A stretch of 32,292 nucleotides of DNA from IMG/VR virus record IMGVR_UViG_3300025652_000027, positions 1 to 32,292 of that record; one strand, written 5' to 3'. Under the pieces are notes generated by a model, which ran no database searches, was not told where the DNA came from, and saw only the letters and a program-made list of their open reading frames with translations. The DNA comes from a virus. Both the position numbers and the translations under genes were made by a program. This document shows, in pieces, positions 17,967-24,793 of the stretch. Position 1 is the first letter of the stretch. Each line of letters begins with the position of its first letter.

Positions 17967-18545
17967 ATGGCTTGTACGATTTCAACCGGAAAGAAGAGGT
18001 ACTGCAAAGTGCAACCCGGAGGTATAGATAAGGTTTATATAATAAACAGATTTGATGCTCAACACATCACGGCTTTAGATTCAACGGCAGGGGTATTAGA
18101 TACACCACTTGGGATGAGAGCATCAGGAGATACTGCTGATGGTAGTATATTCTTTCAGTTCGATACAGACCCTTACTTATCAGCATTAACTCAGACTATC
18201 TTAGTTAATGAGGGTGGGGGAGTAGCATACCAACAAGACCTTGAATTAGTCTTAAAAGGTGTTTACGGAGCTATGGATGAAGTGGCTGAGAGTTTATCTA
18301 ATGGTACTTGGCAAATACTTGTACAAGATAACACAGGAACATTATATTTCTGTGGTCTTGATAAGGGTATGATTGCTACCGGAGGTACTTTTGGGCATAA
18401 CGGCGACAAAGCAGTTACAGATAACATATCATACACAATTACTTTTAGTGCGACTGAGTTGAGACCGGCATTAAATTGTGGTTCATTGTCAGATGTAACC
18501 GGACAAACAGTTGTAAGTATATCTACGGCACAATTAGGTGGATAA
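17967..18545 (+). CDS. Major tail tube protein
   Basis: 192 aa, beta-rich and Gly-rich, with WQILVQDNTGTLYFCGLDKG and VTDNISYTITFSATELRPA, a pattern seen in tail tube proteins of Bacteroidota siphophages. It follows the major capsid gene by 24 bases and is closed by a strong terminator, so the pair would be made in bulk from the promoter at 16281. A head decoration protein is the alternative. Confidence 0.7.
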   Translation: MACTISTGKKRYCKVQPGGIDKVYIINRFDAQHITALDSTAGVLDTPLGMRASGDTADGSIFFQFDTDPYLSALTQTILVNEGGGVAYQQDLELVLKGVYGAMDEVAESLSNGTWQILVQDNTGTLYFCGLDKGMIATGGTFGHNGDKAVTDNISYTITFSATELRPALNCGSLSDVTGQTVVSISTAQLGG

Positions 18546-18569
18546 TAACAATCGTTTATTTTAGTAATG

Positions 18570-18605
18570 AGAGGGTAGGTAGGTAATTATCTACCCTCTT
18601 TTTTA
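18570..18605 (+). terminator. Intrinsic terminator after the capsid/tail tube genes
   Basis: A 9-bp perfect stem (AGAGGGTAG 18570-18578 with CTACCCTCT 18591-18599), a 12-base loop and an uninterrupted T run. It ends the operon that starts at 16281. Confidence 0.9.
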
Positions 18606-18616
18606 TTTAACTAATT

Positions 18617-18781
18617 ATGGATAGACTGAAAATAAAGAAGAAATACATTGGTAAGGAGTATTGGGTAAGCCATATTCAAACTATTGTATTGACTAAATAT
18701 ATGTCAGATAGCGATTATAAATTTGCCATAAAAAAATACCCACACGCATTTATTAAAGCAAGAAAGAAAGTTGATGATTAG
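18617..18781 (+). CDS. Small basic protein, unknown
   Basis: 54 aa, ATG 18617 after an A/T-rich tract just downstream of the terminator. Basic (MDRLKIKKKYIGKEYW at the start; KARKKVDD at the end) with a YPHAFIKA segment. It overlaps the next gene by 8 bases. Probably a small structural or assembly protein by position; no family recognised. Its mRNA must come from terminator read-through or an unseen promoter. Confidence 0.65.
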   Translation: MDRLKIKKKYIGKEYWVSHIQTIVLTKYMSDSDYKFAIKKYPHAFIKARKKVDD

Positions 18782-19208
18782 GTTCGAAGCTAAATACGGC
18801 AGAAAAGTCATATTTGCTGATGTGTTTAAGAACTATGAGGCAACCGGTGTTGGTACTCAGCAATACTTACCGAATAGTCAGCATTTTGAGTTGCAAAATA
18901 CAATGTATGCATTGTATATTGAGAATATAGTAACTAAATCTAAGGCTAATGTTAGCTTAACGTATGAGGGCGAGAACTCAAGGGGTGTATATTTCTCTTT
19001 TGAAATAGGAAGAGATGGTTTAGATATTACCGAATTAGGTACTTACAAATACACTATAAATGCCACTACAAGTAGTCAGCAAATTGATAAAGATTTTGAG
19101 TTAGATAGAGGATTGTTTCATCTAATTAATAATGATACCTTTACAGAACCATATATCAAACCGGATGTAGAGGTAATTCCTGCTACTAAGGTATATAAAC
19201 CGAACTAA
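18774..19208 (+). CDS. Unknown structural protein, beta-rich
   Basis: 144 aa from ATG 18774 (a TTG precedes it by one codon). It starts inside the end of the 54-aa gene and stops two bases before the portal gene. Alternating hydrophobic strands (NVSLTYEGENSRGVYFSFE, TELGTYKYTINATTS) suggest a beta-sandwich. Possibly a head decoration or head-completion protein; this is a guess from location. Confidence 0.65.
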   Translation: MIRFEAKYGRKVIFADVFKNYEATGVGTQQYLPNSQHFELQNTMYALYIENIVTKSKANVSLTYEGENSRGVYFSFEIGRDGLDITELGTYKYTINATTSSQQIDKDFELDRGLFHLINNDTFTEPYIKPDVEVIPATKVYKPN

Positions 19209-19210
19209 AA

Positions 19211-20965
19211 ATGAGCGATTTACTACAATTAGGAAAAGGACATACCTATACAGATGATACAGAGGTAATTAAGCAAGGTCAAGAGTTCGTATCATACGGA
19301 GAACAGAACGATTATCCGGACTTTTTGATAGATTTATACCAAAAATCAGCAGTACATAACGCACTATGTAACTCAATATCCACTTGGATATACGGAGATG
19401 GCATCTCAAGTCCTGAGATAAACTCTAAATCAGAGGCTTGGGCTAAGTTTCAGATGTTATTTGAGGGTGGTATAGGTAAGAATACTATACAAAAGTGCAT
19501 TTTAGACCTAAAAGTACACGGAGGATTCTATTTATCTATATCATATTCGTTAGATAGAAGCACTATATCAGAGGTACATCATATGCCGTTTGAGTGTATG
19601 AGGGTAGAACCGGAAGATGAAGATGGAGAATATAGTAAATTCTACTTATATTCTAAAGATTGGTCTAATTATAAGAAAGTTGGATACGAAAAGATTAGAG
19701 CATTCGATATGGGCGATAAAAGAGCTTATCCGAATCAAATAGCTTGTTTCAAGATGTATTCAGTAGGGCAATATTACTATCCTAAACCGGACTATCAAGG
19801 TGGTGTAAACTACATAGAGCTTGATAAGAATGTATCTGAGTTCCATTTAGCTAATATTAAGAATGGTTTAGCACCATCTTTTATGATTAACTTTAATAAT
19901 GGTATTCCATCAGATGAAAAGCGTAGAGCAGTTAAAAATAGTATTGAAAATGAGTTAGCCGGTGCAAATAATGCAGGTAAGTTTATAGTATCATTTTCAG
20001 ATGACAGAAATAATTCCCCCGAGATTACCGTACTACCACAATCGGATGCTGACAAACAATATGAGTTCCTATCAAGAGAAATAACAAGTAAGTTAATGGT
20101 ATCTCATAGGGTAGTTTCACCGAGATTATTCGGAGTCAATACCGATGGTGGTGGTTTGGGTAACAATGCAGACGAGCTTCGTACGGCATCTATTCTATTT
20201 GAGGATACTGTGGTTAATAATTACAGAGATATACTCTTAGAAGCGTTCGAATTGATTATGGGAGAGTGTGGCACACCTATTAAGTTAGAGTTCGTATCTA
20301 AACAACCATTTAAGAGTGAAGAAAACGTAAAAAGAGATGTTGAAGAAATAGAAGCATCTGCTGAATTTGATATGTCTGACGAAGATGAGGCTTCGTGGTT
20401 AGAATATCTTAAAGACAAAGGTGAAGAAATAGATACTACTGAGTGGGAGTTGTTAGAAGAAACAGATGTAACAGATGCTGAATCTGAGGCTGAGTTTCAT
20501 AATCAACCTACAAAGCTTTTCAAGAGATTTGCAGACCCTGACGAAAGGTCAAAATTAGACAAGGGTTTATATAAGATACGATACCGGTATTCTGAGAATG
20601 TATCTGATAATAGCAGGTTGTTCTGCAAGAATATGGTAGCTAACGCAAAGTTAGGTGTTATATATAGATTCGAGGATATTAAAGAGATGGGAGATGCCGG
20701 TATTAACTCTGAATTCGCAGAGAGAGGCAAGTCTAAATATTCTATTTGGTTATATAAGGGTGGTTGCTATTGTCATCATAATTGGATACGTCAAGTATGG
20801 TTTAGAAAGAGAGTAGGAGGTAAGTTTCTACCTAACGAGGGCTTAGACAACGATAAAGATATTACCGGAAACGAGCCTAAAGGTCAAGGATTGAGAAATG
20901 GTAAGGGATGGAAGAAAGCTAATACAAAGCCTAAGGATATGCCTAACCGAGCTAAAATAAATTAA
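19211..20965 (+). CDS. Portal protein with C-terminal extension
   Basis: 584 aa. Residues 1-375 follow the portal pattern of Bacteroidota phages: FVSYGEQNDYPDFLIDLYQKS, VHNALCNSISTWIYGDGI, the IKNGLAPSFMINF and SREITSKLMVSHRVVSPRLFG segments (wing/clip and long helix). Residues about 375-430 are an acidic linker. From about 435 a separate domain (LYKIRYRYSENVSDNSR ... GGCYCHHNWIRQVWF) resembles the C-terminal domain found on some phage head proteins, with Cys/His residues that could bind a metal. The portal forms the DNA entry ring; the extension may carry a minor head function. Confidence 0.85.
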   Translation: MSDLLQLGKGHTYTDDTEVIKQGQEFVSYGEQNDYPDFLIDLYQKSAVHNALCNSISTWIYGDGISSPEINSKSEAWAKFQMLFEGGIGKNTIQKCILDLKVHGGFYLSISYSLDRSTISEVHHMPFECMRVEPEDEDGEYSKFYLYSKDWSNYKKVGYEKIRAFDMGDKRAYPNQIACFKMYSVGQYYYPKPDYQGGVNYIELDKNVSEFHLANIKNGLAPSFMINFNNGIPSDEKRRAVKNSIENELAGANNAGKFIVSFSDDRNNSPEITVLPQSDADKQYEFLSREITSKLMVSHRVVSPRLFGVNTDGGGLGNNADELRTASILFEDTVVNNYRDILLEAFELIMGECGTPIKLEFVSKQPFKSEENVKRDVEEIEASAEFDMSDEDEASWLEYLKDKGEEIDTTEWELLEETDVTDAESEAEFHNQPTKLFKRFADPDERSKLDKGLYKIRYRYSENVSDNSRLFCKNMVANAKLGVIYRFEDIKEMGDAGINSEFAERGKSKYSIWLYKGGCYCHHNWIRQVWFRKRVGGKFLPNEGLDNDKDITGNEPKGQGLRNGKGWKKANTKPKDMPNRAKIN

Positions 20966-20968
20966 CCT

Positions 20969-21529
20969 ATGGAAGCACAAGTAATATTTATAGATGCTGA
21001 ATATTTAAAGGCATATAGTCAAGTTGGTGGTAATGTAGATGATAAGTATTTATTATCAGCTATAATAACTGCACAAGACAAGTATATTCAACCTATATTA
21101 GGTACTAACCTATATAAAGACTTAAGAGATAATATAGAGGGGCTTAGCTCGGCTAATACAAATTATCCTGCGTTAATGGATGATTATATTCGTATGGCTA
21201 CGATGAGGTGGACTTTAGTAGAGCTATATCCCTATTTATCAAATAAGGTCTTGAATAGTTCTATCTCGCAAGTATCCGGAGAAAATGCTACACCTATACC
21301 TAAATCAGAAGTTGATGCTCTTATATCATTAGAGAGAAACAATGCACAGTTTTATTCTGAAAGACTTATAGATTATCTACAAGCTAATGTTAATCTATTC
21401 CCTAAGTATAATACTACATCTTCATCTTCTGATATGCAACCACAATATTCGGCTTACTATGAGAATGGACTAACCATTAGTGGCGAATCTCATAGGAATT
21501 GGTGGAACAAGATAAATTGTTGTAAGTAA
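20969..21529 (+). CDS. Head-tail connector/adaptor protein
   Basis: 186 aa. FIDAEYLKAYSQVGGNVDDKYLLSAIITAQ at the start and RMATMRWTLVELYPYLSNKV in the middle match the helical gp6/gp15-like connector proteins common in Bacteroidota phages. The position directly after the portal supports it. It would form the ring below the portal. The stop overlaps the next start (TAATG). Confidence 0.75.
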   Translation: MEAQVIFIDAEYLKAYSQVGGNVDDKYLLSAIITAQDKYIQPILGTNLYKDLRDNIEGLSSANTNYPALMDDYIRMATMRWTLVELYPYLSNKVLNSSISQVSGENATPIPKSEVDALISLERNNAQFYSERLIDYLQANVNLFPKYNTTSSSSDMQPQYSAYYENGLTISGESHRNWWNKINCCK

Positions 21530-21627
21530 TGGGCAGACCTAAAGGAAGTAAGAATAATAAAGAAGAACACAAGGAGAAGCTGAGGCTATACCTTGAAAAG
21601 AAGCGTAAGATATGCAACAAAAAATAG
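21529..21627 (+). CDS. Tiny basic protein with an AT-hook-like start
   Basis: 32 aa. Begins MGRPKGSKNNK, which matches the G-R-P core and basic flank of AT-hook DNA-binding motifs, and is otherwise Lys/Glu-rich. It starts in the stop codon of the connector (TAATG) and overlaps the next small gene by 16 bases, so it is probably translated by coupling. DNA binding is inferred from the motif only. Confidence 0.6.
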   Translation: MGRPKGSKNNKEEHKEKLRLYLEKKRKICNKK

Positions 21628-21764
21628 ATACTATTATATTTAATAGCGTTAATGCCGGTGCATTAGGTTTCACATTTATAGATATTGAGCAAGTGCTTAC
21701 AGTATTAGTTTTACTATCTGCATTAGCTTATAATATTAAGAAGATAAATACTGATGAGAAGTAA
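21612..21764 (+). CDS. Small membrane protein of the lysis cassette
   Basis: 50 aa with one hydrophobic span (VLTVLVLLSALAYNI, about residues 29-43) followed by a charged tail (KKINTDEK). It overlaps its neighbours on both sides. Candidate holin, holin antagonist or spanin part; position before the endolysin supports a lysis role. Confidence 0.62.
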   Translation: MQQKIDTIIFNSVNAGALGFTFIDIEQVLTVLVLLSALAYNIKKINTDEK

Positions 21765-22110
21765 ATATTTCACAGAGAAGGAGTTTAAGTGTGCAGGGTT
21801 GCTTTGTTTTGATAAAATGAACAAAACCCTTATTGATATGTTAGATGTGGCAAGAGAGGTAGCCGGAGTACCTTTTAAAATTACAAGCAGTTATCGTACA
21901 GAAGAGCATAATGCCAAAATAGGGGGTGCAAAGAACTCAGCACACCTACGTGGAAATGCAGTCGATATAGCTTGTACTTCATCACAAAATAGACTGATAA
22001 TAGTTGATGCTCTGATTACGGCAGGGTTCACAAGAATAGGTGTAGCTAAGACTTTTATACATTGCGATATAGATGAGGCTTTACCACAGAACGTAATATT
22101 CCTATATTAA
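21754..22110 (+). CDS. Endolysin, M15 peptidase (D-Ala-D-Ala carboxypeptidase-like)
   Basis: 118 aa. ITSSYRTEEHNAKIGGAKNS followed by AHLRGNAVDI and FIHCDID gives the M15 zinc set H64, D71 and H103, with SSYR as the conserved substrate-side motif. No signal peptide and no extra wall-binding domain. It cuts peptide bonds of peptidoglycan at lysis and would need a holin to leave the cytoplasm. Small membrane proteins lie on both sides. Confidence 0.92.
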   Translation: MRSKYFTEKEFKCAGLLCFDKMNKTLIDMLDVAREVAGVPFKITSSYRTEEHNAKIGGAKNSAHLRGNAVDIACTSSQNRLIIVDALITAGFTRIGVAKTFIHCDIDEALPQNVIFLY

Positions 22111-22247
22111 TGAGTGGGTGGGAAATATCTATTGGAATATATACCGGTGTTCTTATCGGTATATCTACATCCTCGTATGATGATGGTTATAGACACCACT
22201 TATACTTACCTTTCATATTCATCGAACTAAATACATACTATGATTGA
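22110..22247 (+). CDS. Small membrane protein, unknown
   Basis: 45 aa, starting in the endolysin stop (TAATG). Weakly hydrophobic N-terminal part (ISIGIYTGVLIGIS) and a hydrophobic, aromatic C-terminal part (HLYLPFIFIEL). It overlaps the next gene by 8 bases. Possibly a lysis accessory. No recognised family. Confidence 0.55.
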   Translation: MSGWEISIGIYTGVLIGISTSSYDDGYRHHLYLPFIFIELNTYYD

Positions 22248-22398
22248 TTTTATTGCATTACATTGGGCAGAGCTTGTAATAGGCTTATTAGCATTTATTA
22301 AGGTTGTAGTAAACCTTACACCTACCGAAGAAGATAACAAAGTATTCGGTAAGATTGATTCAATTATTAACTACTTTATCAAAGATAAATTGAAATGA
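22240..22398 (+). CDS. Small membrane protein, holin-like
   Basis: 52 aa. One membrane span (LVIGLLAFIKVVVNL, residues about 12-26), then TPTEEDNKVFGKIDSIINYF, a layout often seen in small holin-like proteins of Bacteroidota phages. Overlaps both neighbours by 4-8 bases, in line with a tightly coupled lysis block. Confidence 0.65.
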   Translation: MIDFIALHWAELVIGLLAFIKVVVNLTPTEEDNKVFGKIDSIINYFIKDKLK

Positions 22399-22481
22399 TA
22401 GTAGCGATTATTCCTCCTATTTTAGTGTTCGGAAGTGCATATTATACATATCGAAAATGGCTGAAAGAAAATGAAAATTAG
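22395..22481 (+). CDS. Tiny membrane protein
   Basis: 28 aa: hydrophobic start (MIVAIIPPILVFGSAYY) and a charged end (KWLKENEN). Starts in an ATGA overlap and ends inside the next gene. Single-span; might act in lysis or as a translational relay. Real only in so far as the chain of overlaps and the composition support it. Confidence 0.5.
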   Translation: MIVAIIPPILVFGSAYYTYRKWLKENEN

Positions 22482-22722
22482 TATGATTTTTCAAAATATT
22501 GGCAAAATATCAGAGGTATTTAAAGAGGGGCAAAGGCAAAAAAAGTGGTCTGCGAAAAGGTCAGTAAGTGGAATTTTGGTAACTGCATCAGTCACAGATA
22601 TGGCTCAAAATGGCTTGACAGAACACAACATAATTTTGTCATTTATAGCAGTTTTACCACTCATATTTTCGGTCTTTTCTGACTACAAAAAACAAGGTTG
22701 TAGCAAAAAGTGTGATATTTAA
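22471..22722 (+). CDS. Putative holin-like membrane protein
   Basis: 83 aa. Basic amphipathic N-terminal half (FKEGQRQKKWSAKRSVSG) and a strong hydrophobic span near the C-terminus (IILSFIAVLPLIFSVF) followed by a Lys/Cys-rich tail. A weaker span may lie around GILVTASVTDM. The stop leads directly into the second copy of the bipartite element. Holin is the likely role from position and topology. Confidence 0.62.
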   Translation: MKISMIFQNIGKISEVFKEGQRQKKWSAKRSVSGILVTASVTDMAQNGLTEHNIILSFIAVLPLIFSVFSDYKKQGCSKKCDI

Positions 22723-22786
22723 TTTAAGCTACAAAATTTGCGTTTTAAGAGCTTTTGACCACTTTCCTAAATATAGTGTTAAGAAA
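22718..22786 (+). promoter_or_regulatory. Bipartite intergenic element, copy 2
   Basis: Identical 19-base and 16-base blocks as at 2187-2255, with the same 34-base gap (22718-22736 and 22771-22786). It opens the 135-base gap before the phosphoesterase gene at 22858. The rest of that gap (22787-22857) shows no gene or hairpin that I can support. Confidence 0.6.
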
Positions 22787-22857
22787 GTTACGAAGTAAAG
22801 AACGCTATGAGAGTCTATTCTGGAGAAGGGGTGTTGTTTTATTAATTTATTATTCTT

Positions 22858-23949
22858 ATGAGGAAAAAATCAGACAGTCATAATAGGTTCAGATTGCAAC
22901 CGGATGAGGTTGAATTAATCAAAGAATATCGAGCTAAATCTCTTGACAATTTTAACGACAACACATCACTTGATTTGCACTTGAAAGAAAGGGGCATCAA
23001 GAAAGAAGATGTTGTATCAGTCAAACATTGGCAGAATATGAAAGGCGAACTCAGATTCTCGATTGTTACAAAAGAAGATAAAGGAATAGGTCAAAATAGT
23101 ATATTAGAAAATATCTCAAAGTTCATATCAGAACACGCACCTGCATACCCAAATATAAAACGCATCAAAGGGCAACACCTTTTAGTAATCAACCCTGCTG
23201 ACATTCACATAGGCAAATACGCATCAAGCAAAGAGACCGGAGAAGAGTATAATAATGATATAGCAGTAAAAAGGGTTATAGATGGAGTAAACGGCATATT
23301 AGCTATGGCGAGTGGCTTTAAAGTTGATAGGGTATTGTTCTGTATTGGTAATGATGTTCTTCACATTGATTCGGTTTACGGAACGACAACAAAAGGGACA
23401 CATCAGGACACAGATGGCAAGTGGTGGGAACATTTTGAGGTTGCACTACAATTATATGTAAAGTGCGTAGAGATGCTTCGAGAGGTAGCACCGGTAGATT
23501 GTGTACATTCTATGAGCAATCACGATTATCAAAGTGGTTTTCATTTAGCTCACGCATTATCAAGTTGGTTTAGGAAGTGCGATGATGTATCGGTAGACGC
23601 ATCTGTAAGCCATAGGAAGTATTATCAGTATGGAAATAACCTAATTGGCTTAGAACACGGAGATGGTGCTAAGATGGATAATTTGCCACTTATAATGGCA
23701 CAAGAGAGGTCAGAGCAATGGGCAGAATCTAAATACCGGTATTGGTATCTACATCATATACACCACAAGGTTAAACACAAGTGGAGAGATGCTAAAGATT
23801 ATATAGGCATAACAATAGAATACTTACGAAGTCCATCCGGCTCAGATTCGTGGCATCATAGGAAAGGGTATATATCAACACCGGCAGTAGAGGGCTTTAT
23901 ACACGACTTCGATAAAGGGCAGATAGCAAGGCTTACACATTTCTTCTAA
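22858..23949 (+). CDS. Calcineurin-like metallophosphoesterase
   Basis: 363 aa. The five metallophosphoesterase motifs are in order: D115-x-H117 (NPADIHIGK), GND at 164-166, NHD at 221-223 (SNHD in place of GNHD), H267-G-D (LEHGDG) and HHIHH at 299-303. The first 100 residues are a charged, unassigned N-terminal extension. Phage members act as DNA nucleases or nucleotide phosphatases. It stands alone between the lysis block and the large intergenic region, behind copy 2 of the bipartite element. Confidence 0.86.
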   Translation: MRKKSDSHNRFRLQPDEVELIKEYRAKSLDNFNDNTSLDLHLKERGIKKEDVVSVKHWQNMKGELRFSIVTKEDKGIGQNSILENISKFISEHAPAYPNIKRIKGQHLLVINPADIHIGKYASSKETGEEYNNDIAVKRVIDGVNGILAMASGFKVDRVLFCIGNDVLHIDSVYGTTTKGTHQDTDGKWWEHFEVALQLYVKCVEMLREVAPVDCVHSMSNHDYQSGFHLAHALSSWFRKCDDVSVDASVSHRKYYQYGNNLIGLEHGDGAKMDNLPLIMAQERSEQWAESKYRYWYLHHIHHKVKHKWRDAKDYIGITIEYLRSPSGSDSWHHRKGYISTPAVEGFIHDFDKGQIARLTHFF

Positions 23950-24103
23950 CATAAACGCATACATTCGTGTGCGAATAATTAAATATCTTGAATATATATA
24001 TATAAGGGGTATTTAAAATTCCAAACTTAAATTTTTTTTGCTTTTTTTTTCTCTATAAACAAGAGGGGTAGAGAGGTATTTCTAAAATCAAACACAAAAT
24101 AAT
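23950..24103. other. AT-rich intergenic stretch upstream of the early promoter
   Basis: No gene seen. It holds a short hairpin just after the stop of the phosphoesterase (ATTCG-TGTG-CGAAT, 23963-23976), an alternating AT tract (about 23991-24003), two T runs (24032-24039 and 24042-24050), and two similar 19-base stretches starting GGTATTT and ending CAAAC (24008-24026 and 24075-24093) that could be regulator sites. It is a candidate for the replication origin on composition and position alone. Confidence 0.4.
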
Positions 24104-24135
24104 TTTGTGGTTTCAAATATATCGTCTTATATTTG
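24104..24135 (+). promoter_or_regulatory. Early promoter of Bacteroidota type
   Basis: TTTG at 24104-24107, 20 bases, then TATATTTG at 24128-24135, an exact fit to the -33 TTTG and -7 TAnnTTTG elements used by the housekeeping sigma factor of Bacteroidota. Transcription would begin around 24140 and reach the ribozyme about 150 bases later. Confidence 0.82.
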
Positions 24136-24139
24136 CTTC

Positions 24140-24291
24140 AGTTCTTTGAAATACTGATTTACCCGATTCGCAAGAATATGCACCTAATTTTAGGCATATA
24201 AACGGCTGATAGTCAAGCGATTAGACTCGGAAATAGTGGTGTATTTCTCCCGTTTACGTTTCGGTTCAGTAAAAATCAGATTAGAAGAGAT
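24140..24291 (+). ncRNA. Structured 5' leader upstream of the ribozyme
   Basis: No coding capacity seen. A series of short hairpins can be drawn: ATTC-GCAA-GAAT with a GNRA loop (24166-24177), ATATG-CA-CCTA-ATTT-TAGG-CATAT (24176-24199), AGTC/GACT (24211-24227) and GAAATA/TATTTC (24230-24247). The first two overlap by two bases and may be alternatives. No known riboswitch was recognised. Confidence 0.45.
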
Positions 24292-24370
24292 AGTTAAAGT
24301 AATACTGATGAGTCCTCATAGGACGAAACACAACACACCGGCTTTATGCCGGTTGTGTCTATTACTAACT
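24292..24370 (+). ncRNA. Type I hammerhead self-cleaving ribozyme
   Basis: All conserved core parts are present. Stem I is GTAATA 24299-24304 with TATTAC 24360-24365, then a two-A bulge, then AGTTA 24292-24296 with TAACT 24366-24370. Core strand CTGATGA is 24305-24311. Stem II is GTCC/GGAC (24312-24315, 24321-24324) with loop TCATA. GAAA is 24325-24328. Stem III is ACACAA/TTGTGT (24328-24333, 24353-24358) plus CCGGC/GCCGG with loop TTTAT. Cleavage is predicted after C24359 in GTC. Open stem I makes it type I. The downstream product would be an mRNA starting 29 bases before ATG 24389. Hammerheads are known from phage-like gut sequences; activity here is inferred. Confidence 0.93.
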
Positions 24371-24388
24371 TATTAAAAAAACAAGATT

Positions 24389-24457
24389 ATGAAATCAAAA
24401 AGAAACATTATAAAAACAAAATGGGGTTCTATCAGTGTAGTTTATCCTACTAAGTAA
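24389..24457 (+). CDS. 22-aa peptide behind the ribozyme
   Basis: Very short and basic (starts MKSKRNIIKTKWG). The start is preceded by AAAAAAACAAGATT, nearly the same as AAAAAAACAGATT before the next gene, an A-rich context that suits initiation in this phylum. It is the first open frame after the predicted cleavage site. Could be a leader peptide or a real small protein; no family recognised. Confidence 0.5.
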   Translation: MKSKRNIIKTKWGSISVVYPTK

Positions 24458-24481
24458 ATTTAACAACTAAAAAAACAGATT

Positions 24482-24700
24482 ATGAACGCTACACAATTAT
24501 TACAAGAAATTCAAGATGCAAATTCTTTACTAACTTTATCAGCATTCGAAGTAGAAATTGAAAATTACGAAATAGATATATTTTTCTCACAAAGAATAAA
24601 AAAGTGGGTATTGTTTTTCGATGGCGAAAAGATTAAGGAATCTAAAAACTTAGAAACTTTAGTAAACAAATTGGTAGATATGAATGTATTAGGAGCATAA
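24482..24700 (+). CDS. Small acidic protein, unknown
   Basis: 72 aa; ATG 24482 follows an A-rich tract. Helix-strand-strand-helix layout suggested by NATQLLQEIQDAN, YEIDIFFSQRIKKWVLFF and LETLVNKLVDM. It is second in the transcript unit that follows the ribozyme. No family recognised; an anti-host early function is possible from position. Confidence 0.7.
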   Translation: MNATQLLQEIQDANSLLTLSAFEVEIENYEIDIFFSQRIKKWVLFFDGEKIKESKNLETLVNKLVDMNVLGA

Positions 24701-24720
24701 TGCACCTTTAACCTTAAGCA

Positions 24721-24778
24721 ACACCCTGCAACCTTTGTATATTACAGAGGTGTGCAGGGAGTGTCTATTACTAACTTA
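24721..24778 (+). promoter_or_regulatory. Ribozyme-like leader site 2 (hairpin plus GTGTCTATTACTAACTTA)
   Basis: Inverted repeat CCCTGCA (24724-24730) / TGCAGGG (24753-24759), then GTGTCTATTACTAACTTA at 24761-24778, the same bases as around the hammerhead cut. No CTGATGA core is present nearby. If cut after C24765 the mRNA would start 28 bases before ATG 24794. The loop also contains AACCTTTGTATATTA, weakly like a promoter. Confidence 0.7.
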
Positions 24779-24793
24779 AACAATAGCAAAGCT

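Noticed and set aside
21748-21775. A second ATACTGATGAG that looks like a hammerhead core
   Set aside because: No stem II partner and no GAAA at the right distance, and it lies within overlapping small genes.
23980-24060. CRISPR-like repeat array in the AT-rich gap
   Set aside because: Only two imperfect 19-base stretches, no regular spacing or further units.
24152-24280. tRNA-like or known riboswitch in the early leader
   Set aside because: No cloverleaf can be drawn and no known riboswitch motif was recognised.
24729-24746. AACCTTTGTATATTA as a promoter for the 132-aa gene
   Set aside because: The upstream block of the late promoter class is missing and it sits in the loop of the leader hairpin; too weak to call separately.
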